This document shows, piece by piece, positions 1 to 4,049 of a stretch of 5,327 nt of DNA (position 1 is the first letter of the stretch; every line of letters begins with the position of its first letter). A program made the position numbers and the translations under genes. This DNA is from Myxococcales bacterium. Its GTDB lineage: Bacteria; Myxococcota; Polyangia; HGW-17; SLPX01. The notes under the pieces are model-generated. The model saw nothing but the letters and a program-made list of their open reading frames with translations, did no database searches and was not told where the DNA came from. The DNA is taken from positions 1 to 5,327 of the forward strand of contig SLPX01000341.1 of the NCBI GenBank assembly GCA_007131745.1. Reading direction: 5' to 3'.

Positions 1-20
1 GAAAAATCTGCAAAAAAGGG

Positions 21-48
21 TTTCATTCTTCAAAACCGGCGCTATAAA
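21..48 (+). promoter_or_regulatory. Candidate sigma-70 promoter of the tRNA-Ala gene
   Basis: A TATAAA hexamer at 43-48 matches the -10 consensus at five of six bases and lies about 37 bases before the tRNA, where a stable-RNA promoter would be expected. The -35 partner is weak: TTTCAT at 21-26 with a 16-base spacer. The call rests on the -10 and on position, so it is tentative. Transcription could also begin left of the window. Confidence 0.35.
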
Positions 49-84
49 TGTGGACCTGTGTTCGGATGGAACACACTCCCTATC

Positions 85-157
85 GGGGCTGTAGCTCAGC
101 TGGGAGAGCGCATGACTGGCAGTCATGAGGTCAGGGGTTCGATCCCCCTCAGCTCCA
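85..157 (+). tRNA. tRNA-Ala, anticodon GGC
   Basis: The 73 bases fold into a standard cloverleaf. The acceptor stem GGGGCTG pairs with CAGCTCC (one G-U), followed by discriminator A at 157. The D arm contains AGCTCAGCTGGGAGAGC. The anticodon stem CATGA/TCATG closes the loop CTGGCAG, giving anticodon GGC, which reads GCC/GCU alanine codons. The T arm is AGGGG-TTCGATC-CCCCT. Acceptor pair G3-U70, the main identity element of alanine tRNA, is present. The genome does not encode the 3' CCA (the next bases are CTA), so CCA must be added by nucleotidyltransferase. tRNA 3' ends are common integration sites, but I found no second copy of this 3' end in the window. Confidence 0.97.
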
Positions 158-283
158 CTATTTTAAGCAGGTTCGGCGATAAAAACATCTTCGGGCCGGC
201 CTATACTCCCTCATAACTCCTCCCGATGCTCTTTCAATCAATTGTTAACATCTGTAACATCGACCGGTTCTGAAAGTTTTGGA

Positions 284-312
284 CCGGGACGCCAAAATGT
301 TATAGGTCCCGG
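284..312. repeat. Perfect 7-bp inverted repeat upstream of the symporter unit
   Basis: CCGGGAC (284-290) and GTCCCGG (306-312) are exact reverse complements separated by 15 bases. An alternative register pairs GGACC (281-285) with GGTCC (305-309). The element lies about 60 bases before the first start codon of the transport unit and has no T-run, so it looks more like a protein-binding site or leader structure than a terminator. Its function is unknown. Confidence 0.5.
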
Positions 313-324
313 AAAGAGATTCGG

Positions 325-353
325 TTGTTACAATAAAACGCCTGTCATATAGC
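325..353 (+). promoter_or_regulatory. Candidate sigma-70 promoter for the micro-protein/symporter unit
   Basis: TTGTTA (325-330) and TATAGC (348-353) each match the sigma-70 hexamers at four of six positions, with an ideal 17-base spacer. Transcription would start only a few bases before the ribosome site of the first gene (GGTGA at 361-365), so the leader would be very short. The -35 hexamer lies inside the palindrome TTGTTACAA, a natural place for an operator. This is a weak match. Confidence 0.25.
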
Positions 354-369
354 GACATCGGGTGATGCA

Positions 370-471
370 ATGACAAGTTTTGCAATCATAATGTGGGTTT
401 TGCCGATAGCCATCATCCTGGCGGCCGGTCTGACCGCGTACCATGGAATGCGTTGCAGGAGACCCAAGTGA
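370..471 (+). CDS. 33-residue single-span membrane peptide, probable symporter accessory protein
   Basis: This short frame reads MTSFAIIMWVLPIAIILA, continues for 15 more residues and ends in a basic tail (RCRRPK). Residues 4-23 form one hydrophobic span, and the Arg/Lys tail predicts a cytoplasmic C-terminus. GGTGA at 361-365 lies four bases before the ATG. The stop TGA (469-471) overlaps the GTG start of the symporter as GTGA, and the symporter's Shine-Dalgarno lies inside this gene, so the two appear to be translationally coupled. Small one-span proteins encoded directly upstream of SSS-family symporters are known and annotated as symporter small accessory proteins. The position and architecture fit that class, but I cannot show sequence homology. 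It could instead be a leader peptide. It is too short for most gene callers and is masked if the symporter is started at 393. Confidence 0.62.
   Translation: MTSFAIIMWVLPIAIILAAGLTAYHGMRCRRPK
457..462 (+). promoter_or_regulatory. Shine-Dalgarno that sets the symporter start
   Basis: AGGAGA lies five bases before GTG 468, inside the 3' end of the 33-codon gene. The GTG at 393, the first possible start of the open frame, has no comparable site and would put an unrelated hydrophilic stretch (DSHHPGGRSDR) on the transporter. The Shine-Dalgarno therefore supports a start at 468. Confidence 0.75.
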
Positions 472-2009
472 TCGGCGCAACCCGGTTTGCATCCACTTTT
501 TCTCTCGCCGCGGCGGGCACAGCCCGTTTTGAAGGAATCAACTTAGCGGCCGCGGTGACTTTCGCCCTCTATATCATGGTCATCATGGGCGTCGGCCTGG
601 CCGTCAGGCGCTTTGCATCCAAAGGTATCAACGAGTTTTTCCTTGGCGGCAAGAGGTTCGGGACCTTTGTCGTAGCTACGAGCGCAGTTGTTTCAGGACG
701 AAGCGCGTGGCTTCTGCTGGGGCTTACCGGCTTGGCCTATCGGATCGGAGCTTCTGCTGTATGGGCGGTTGTGGGCTACATCCTGGTCGAATTATGTCTC
801 TTCGCCACTGCGGGATGCCGGTTGCGCCGGCTCACGGGGGAGCAGGGAGACTTGACCATCCCGGATTTTCTTGCCTCCCGCAGCGGAGGAAGTGGAGCTG
901 TCAGGTCCGTAGCAGCCTTGGTCATCCTGTTTTTCATGATCGTCTATGTGGCCGCTCAGGTCAGAGCCGGGGGTGAAGCTTTGGCCGGAAGTTTTCTCCC
1001 TGAAACCGGCGCCTCCCTAAGCCTCGGCTCGTTCGCCGTTCACCTGGACGCCATAAGCCTCGGCGCTCTAATCACCGCGGCCATCATACTGGTCTACACC
1101 GTAACCGGCGGATACACCGCGGTCGCGATAAACGACGCTATCCAGGCAGTTGTGATTCTATGCTCCCTTGTGGTCTTACCGGTTATCGCGGTGATTCAGT
1201 ATCCCGGAAGCGTCATGGAAACCCTCAACGCGTTGAATCCCGACATGCTGGATCCATTCGCCCTTTCGGCCGGAGCCGCGATCGGTTTCTTGGGAATCGG
1301 CCTCGGTTCGCCCGGAAACCCTCACATTCTTGTGCGCTACATGTGCGCCAGAGACGAGCGTCGCTTAGCCAAGGCCGCATTCTGGGGGACTTTCTGGAAC
1401 GTAGTCATGGCCTGGGGCGCCATCTGGATAGGGCTGGCCGGACGCGCCTGGTTCAGCACGATAGCCGAGCTTCCCGGCGGAAGCGTCGAAGCCGTCTACC
1501 CCGCTCTCGCCCGAAGCCGCCTTCCCTCAGTCTTTTTCGGCCTGGTGATTGCTTCCATATTCGCGGCCATACTTTCCACCGCGGATTCACAACTCCTCGT
1601 CGGCGCCTCCGCCGTGGTCAGGGATCTTTGGCAACGCCTTCTGGGCAAAGACAAAAAAATCGACAACGCCCGCTTGGTGAAATTCAGCCGCTGGACTGTT
1701 CTCGTATTGCTCATTTCCGCCACCCTTCTCGGAGTCCTCGTGCATGAACTCATCTTCAGCCTCGTACTTTTTGCATGGGGCGGTCTCGGCGCAGGACTCG
1801 GCCCTCCCATTCTCTTGACCCTCTACTTCCGCCGCACCACCGCCGCTGGAATGCTCGCCGGCATGATCACCGGCACGGTCGTCACCGTCGCATGGAAACT
1901 CATCCCCGCTTGCAATCAAATCGTACTCGAACTCGTTCCCGGTTTTGCAGCTTCTTTTGTGGCCACCCTCGCTATAAGCCTCATCACTTTCAAAGAACCG
2001 GCCGACTAA
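468..2009 (+). CDS. Sodium:solute symporter family (SSS, PutP-like) transporter
   Basis: This 513-residue inner-membrane transporter belongs to the solute:sodium symporter family (LeuT fold). About 13 hydrophobic segments can be read, the usual number. Family landmarks, in order, are EFFLGGKRFG near residue 56, SGRSAWLLLGLTG (76-88), DLTIPDFLASR near 128, GGYTAVAINDAIQ near 214-226, a GSPGNPHILVRYM stretch like the GQPHIIVRFM of PutP, and LSTADSQLLVGAS (369-381). The last supplies the adjacent Ser-Thr (370-371) that corresponds to the Na2-site Ser340/Thr341 of E. coli PutP. Where PutP has Ser-Asp55-Met56-Ser, this protein has Ser-Gly-Arg-Ser, so Asp55 is absent and an Arg sits beside the coupling-ion region. 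Length and overall match resemble proline symporters, but the substrate cannot be assigned. The start is GTG 468, overlapping the upstream gene's TGA, with AGGAGA five bases before it; 393 is the alternative. No convincing terminator follows; a C-rich repeat begins two bases after the stop. Confidence 0.93.
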   Translation: MIGATRFASTFSLAAAGTARFEGINLAAAVTFALYIMVIMGVGLAVRRFASKGINEFFLGGKRFGTFVVATSAVVSGRSAWLLLGLTGLAYRIGASAVWAVVGYILVELCLFATAGCRLRRLTGEQGDLTIPDFLASRSGGSGAVRSVAALVILFFMIVYVAAQVRAGGEALAGSFLPETGASLSLGSFAVHLDAISLGALITAAIILVYTVTGGYTAVAINDAIQAVVILCSLVVLPVIAVIQYPGSVMETLNALNPDMLDPFALSAGAAIGFLGIGLGSPGNPHILVRYMCARDERRLAKAAFWGTFWNVVMAWGAIWIGLAGRAWFSTIAELPGGSVEAVYPALARSRLPSVFFGLVIASIFAAILSTADSQLLVGASAVVRDLWQRLLGKDKKIDNARLVKFSRWTVLVLLISATLLGVLVHELIFSLVLFAWGGLGAGLGPPILLTLYFRRTTAAGMLAGMITGTVVTVAWKLIPACNQIVLELVPGFAASFVATLAISLITFKEPAD

Positions 2010-2011
2010 AA

Positions 2012-2060
2012 CCCAACCTTACCCTACCTCCCCGAACTCCCCGACCTCCCCTAACCCCCC
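2012..2060. repeat. C-rich 9-bp tandem array; G-quadruplex pattern on the minus strand
   Basis: Four degenerate 9-bp units run in register from 2021: ACCCTACCT, CCCCGAACT, CCCCGACCT, CCCCTAACC, followed by more C. On the minus strand this gives G-runs of 6, 4, 4, 4, 3 and 3 separated by loops of 3, 5, 5, 5 and 7 bases, which satisfies the usual G3+N1-7 quadruplex pattern with runs to spare. The plus strand could form an i-motif. The array starts two bases after the symporter stop, so the symporter mRNA 3' end would be C-rich, while any leftward transcript would carry the G4. Whether it folds or acts in transcription is not known. Confidence 0.75.
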
Positions 2061-2110
2061 ACTCATAATCGAACCCCATTATTTACAAGAAACCAACCCC
2101 ATATTTTCAA

Positions 2111-2125
2111 TCCCGAAATCCGGGA
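2111..2125 (+). terminator. Weak hairpin downstream of the symporter
   Basis: TCCCG (2111-2115) and CGGGA (2121-2125) form a perfect 5-bp stem with a 5-base loop about 100 bases after the symporter stop. A run of five T begins about 19 bases later, too far for a standard intrinsic terminator. It is listed as the only stem in a terminator-like position. Confidence 0.2.
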
Positions 2126-2153
2126 CTGCAAGCCTTTCAAAGATTTTTGCGGA

Positions 2154-2348
2154 TTGGTCAGCACCCCGCAACTCAAGCTTCCCGACGGCCAAATAATCTC
2201 CGTGGGAGACACGGTCCAAACAGATACAAATGGAGTTTTACAGGACTTCTCTTTGTGCCGAAGCTATTACCTGGAGCTGACAAAGGGTTGCAACGATATT
2301 TTGGAACAAGACATGGTGACAATCTCCACCCCCGCCATTAATCCCTGA
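2154..2348 (+). CDS. Orphan 64-codon frame, possible gene fragment
   Basis: The frame contains LKLPDGQIISVGDTVQ and ends in ISTPAINP. It is open from 2055, just after TAA 2052-2054, but has no ATG until near its end. The only early start is TTG 2154, which has no Shine-Dalgarno. Most codons in the first half end in G or C, like the symporter gene and unlike the abiE genes, which hints at genuine coding ancestry. Including the upstream open part it carries four Cys and no hydrophobic span. I do not recognise a family. The best reading is the 3' remnant of a decayed gene, or a chance frame. Confidence 0.25.
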   Translation: MVSTPQLKLPDGQIISVGDTVQTDTNGVLQDFSLCRSYYLELTKGCNDILEQDMVTISTPAINP

Positions 2349-2377
2349 AACACTTTGTTAGACTTCCATGTGTTTCA
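2346..2377. repeat. Perfect 8-bp inverted repeat at the end of the orphan frame
   Basis: TGAAACAC (2346-2353) and GTGTTTCA (2370-2377) are exact reverse complements around a 16-base spacer. The first arm includes the stop codon of the orphan frame. A 10-bp palindrome, AACAGCTGTT, follows at 2379-2388. No T-run follows on either strand, so a simple intrinsic terminator is unlikely. It lies close to where composition shifts toward the AT-richer abiE segment and may be a boundary relic, which is inference. Confidence 0.45.
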
Positions 2378-2559
2378 TAACAGCTGTTCAGTAATAATGC
2401 CATTCCTATGGATTTATTGCTGTTGCTGATGTTCCCAGTATCCAAAAGCAAGGGAATATTTGCATTGTGCGCAACGACAGCTTCAATTGGGCTTCACAAC
2501 ATTGTAGTTGCGATGATCGCACTCAACGCGGCGGGCATAAAGAAGTTATGCGAGATTGA
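2349..2559. other. Gene-poor spacer between the orphan frame and the abiEii 3' end
   Basis: Apart from the inverted repeat and palindrome at its left end, I see no supported gene. A plus-strand frame from ATG 2408 encodes a hydrophobic N-terminus (MDLLLLLMFPVSKSK), but it has no Shine-Dalgarno and runs antisense into the abiEii coding sequence, so it is not called. On the minus strand a stretch without stops, but without a start, runs from about 2494 to 2359 and could be relic coding DNA. No terminator for the leftward abiE operon is evident. Confidence 0.4.
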
Positions 2560-3112
2560 TCATGACCAAGGGCCTGCCGGTTTCCAGTCGATGTCTTCAG
2601 ACACACCTTTGATGATGGGTGCCAGAAACGACTCGACCTCAGTCGCGATTTCTTGGAAGGATGCAGGGACATGATCCTGCTTTAATCGTTTTCGGAAGGC
2701 TGTCCACATCGCCTGCCGTGACGATATGAAATCAGCGGAAAAAGCGTCAATAGGCTGGTTTAATTCCGTCCCTCGTTGTTTGAATGGATTCGGGTTCAAA
2801 GGTCAATCCATCAGGTTTAATCTCCACGGCAAGAATATCCCGAATCTGGGAAGTGATATTTTCCTCTTCGTTCTCAGTCTTTCCGAGCATATCGATATCC
2901 ATAGTCGGCCTGAACTCTGGTAAATTCCAAGCCCGTAGCATGAGAGCGCCTTTCAGAATGTAATGCTGTGCGTGAGCTGATAGAGATAGGCGGTACAAGA
3001 ACCGCTCCATTGCATAATATTGAAGCAGTTCATTGAATGGCCGGTTGTCGGCTTTCGACCGATCAAGGAGCCGTTGTCTTACTGAGGAAGAAATGCTTTG
3101 GGGCGATTTCAT
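2560..3112 (-). pseudogene. abiEii: abiEii nucleotidyltransferase toxin, internally deleted and frameshifted
   Basis: AbiEii is the nucleotidyltransferase-like toxin of type IV AbiE systems (PF08843 family). Frame one, from ATG 3112, gives the normal N-terminus: PFNELLQYYAMERFLYRL at 25-42, then KGALML (54-59) and TMDIDML with the Asp-x-Asp pair at 72 and 74, the nucleotidyltransferase motif I region. After about residue 111 (FEPESIQ) it passes into another frame and stops at residue 121. A second frame resumes the family's C-terminus at FKQRGTEL (about 2784), through MWTAFRKRLKQDHVPASF, to the characteristic terminal PAGPW and a stop at 2560. The two parts total about 185 codons, against roughly 300 in the family. 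The missing centre normally carries the later catalytic motifs, including the conserved Lys and the DFYD-type segment. The junction lies near 2777-2785, and the loss is not a multiple of three. The start overlaps the abiEi stop as ATGA with GGAGGC upstream. The toxin is presumably inactive. Confidence 0.85.
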
Positions 3113-3702
3113 AACGTTGCCTCCAGATAAGGACGCGTTATATTATCGACCCTACAAATTTTCGCGTATTCCAGTATCTTTTTATGGTCAATTTTCATCC
3201 TGCTCTTGTAAAGTTTCAGTGCCTCAAGCACGACATCCATTCCAATTTTATTCCGGAACTTAAAACAGTCTGCCAGTGTTTTTTCCGGGCAATACACTTT
3301 GACGGTGACTCCATCAATTTGATGTTCCCCAATTCCGGCTCGATAAGCCTGATTTGAAAACCGATGAACAAGCAGTGGTGGATATTCAAGTGATGGCTGA
3401 TGGGAATTCCGAGGAACAGCCACGGACACTTCATGTGGTATTTGAGTGGTAATTTCATGAAATGAGAGTGCAGAGATTAGGCAAACGACTGCGTTGGGAT
3501 ATCGTAGAGCAACAGTAATCAGATCTGGATTGCTGACAGGAGGCAGCTCAACCAGGCGATATACACCTCTGCTGATTTGCTCGATTATTCCTTTGTCTCG
3601 AAGCGAATAGAGCATGTAGCGGGTAATGCCGTGCTCAATGGCCTCGCTCATGCGAAGCTGACCGCCGCATTTCCGAAAAACTGTGACCGGATCCGTTTTC
3701 AT
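3109..3702 (-). CDS. abiEi: AbiEi antitoxin / transcriptional regulator of the type IV AbiE system
   Basis: This 197-residue protein matches the AbiEi family (COG5340-type 'regulator of viral defense'). Residues 1-50 form a winged helix-turn-helix, with GGQLRMSEAIEHGITRYML leading to the wing RGVYRL. The central part carries ALSFHEITTQIPHEV and a VAVPR strand, and the C-terminal part has CPEKTLADCFKFRNKIG, a hallmark of this family. AbiEi normally represses its own operon and counteracts AbiEii without stably binding it. ATG 3702 is preferred over ATG 3729 because GGAGGT lies four bases before it and the nine extra residues (MYMFCLEVQ) do not look like family sequence. The TGA stop overlaps the toxin ATG. 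All parts of the family seem present, so the antitoxin appears functional although its toxin is broken. The base composition is more AT-rich than that of the symporter and amidoligase genes. Confidence 0.92.
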   Translation of the reverse strand: MKTDPVTVFRKCGGQLRMSEAIEHGITRYMLYSLRDKGIIEQISRGVYRLVELPPVSNPDLITVALRYPNAVVCLISALSFHEITTQIPHEVSVAVPRNSHQPSLEYPPLLVHRFSNQAYRAGIGEHQIDGVTVKVYCPEKTLADCFKFRNKIGMDVVLEALKLYKSRMKIDHKKILEYAKICRVDNITRPYLEATL

Positions 3703-3706
3703 TTGC

Positions 3707-3712
3707 ACCTCC
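3707..3712 (-). promoter_or_regulatory. Ribosome binding site of abiEi
   Basis: The minus strand reads GGAGGT then GCAA before ATG 3702, a near-perfect Shine-Dalgarno. It decides against the upstream ATG 3729. Its first base is also the first base of the CAGACA arm of the putative operator, so repressor binding here would lie over the ribosome site DNA. Confidence 0.7.
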
Positions 3713-3801
3713 AGACAAAACATATACACATCTCGGCAACTGGTAAGAATATGTCTGATTCACTCTAAAAAAGAAAGATAACTTCTTAAAATGTCTAATT
3801 C
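3712..3801 (-). promoter_or_regulatory. Candidate AbiEi operator region with repeated GAATYAGACAT elements
   Basis: Two minus-strand copies of an 11-bp element, GAATCAGACAT (3751-3761) and GAATTAGACAT (3791-3801), lie exactly 40 bp apart in the same orientation. An inverted partner follows: on the plus strand CAGACA-AAA-CATAT (3712-3725) faces ATATGTCTG (3749-3757). AbiEi proteins are known to repress their operons through inverted repeats upstream of abiEi, so these are the obvious candidates. The region is AT-rich, as a promoter would be, but I cannot choose -35/-10 hexamers with confidence. Confidence 0.4.
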
Positions 3802-3862
3802 CACACTTCTCGTAGCCGACTTCTTGTAGTTTATTGGTCAGGCGACTGTACGAACCACCCCC

Positions 3863-3924
3863 ACACTCCCGCATCTGCTCCGTCTCAGAACGAAATGCAC
3901 TTCGCTGAGAGACTACACTCCCGC
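3863..3924. repeat. 10-bp direct repeats flanking a bulged hairpin
   Basis: ACACTCCCGC occurs at 3863-3872 and again at 3915-3924, 52 bp apart. Between them TCTCAG (3883-3888) pairs with CTGAGA (3905-3910), and an inner CGAA (3891-3894) pairs with TTCG (3901-3904) around the loop ATGCAC, with AA bulged on one side. That makes ten base pairs in about 28 bases. There is no T-tract on either side. It may be an RNA structure at the 3' end of the amidoligase transcript, or the remnant of a small mobile or repeat element. Function is unknown. Confidence 0.5.
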
Positions 3925-4049
3925 CCTCCCACGAGGTCGCCTTCCTGCGGTCTTCCAGACCTTCAGAGAGGTGACCATCCGCATCAATCCATTATCCATT
4001 TACCCGTTTGTCCATAACGAAATCGATAAACCACAGAGGCAGAATACGA

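Larger units (their letters stand above)
158..369. other. Intergenic spacer between tRNA-Ala and the symporter unit
   Basis: I see no coding frame in these 212 bases. An 8-bp GGCCGGCC palindrome sits at 194-201. TGTTAACA (243-250) and TGTAACA (253-259) are adjacent palindromes, and TTGTTACAA (325-333) is a third of the same TGT/ACA type. A 7-bp inverted repeat is listed separately. No T-run follows any hairpin, so no intrinsic terminator for the tRNA can be named. The palindromes could be operators for the downstream transport genes, which is inference. Confidence 0.6.
3703..4049. other. Spacer between the amidoligase gene and abiEi
   Basis: The part next to abiEi (3703-3800) is AT-rich and holds the putative operators. 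The part from 3855 to 3965 is pyrimidine-rich and GC-rich on the plus strand. It contains a bulged hairpin (3883-3910) flanked by 10-bp direct repeats, and a small stem GGTCT/AGACC (3949-3961). A minus-strand frame is open from about 3985 to 3635, but it runs into abiEi in another phase and matches no family I know. No intrinsic terminator for the amidoligase gene is visible. Confidence 0.5.

Noticed and set aside
137..157. tRNA 3' end as an attachment site for an integrated element
   Set aside because: No repeat of this sequence and no integrase gene was found in the window.
393..467. Symporter N-terminal extension from GTG 393
   Set aside because: It has no Shine-Dalgarno, encodes non-family hydrophilic sequence and overlaps the better-supported 33-codon gene.
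2408..2674. 88-codon plus-strand frame with a hydrophobic N-terminus
   Set aside because: No Shine-Dalgarno is present, and its 3' part is antisense to the recognisable C-terminal coding sequence of abiEii.
3635..3874. 79-codon minus-strand frame over the abiEi upstream region
   Set aside because: It overlaps the abiEi start in another phase, spans the putative operator region, and matches no family I recognise.
3918..3932. Second G-quadruplex candidate on the minus strand
   Set aside because: Only three close GGG runs are present; a fourth is too far away.
3949..3961. GGTCT/AGACC stem as a terminator of the amidoligase gene
   Set aside because: The stem is only 5 bp, has no T-tract, and lies about 90 bases beyond the stop.
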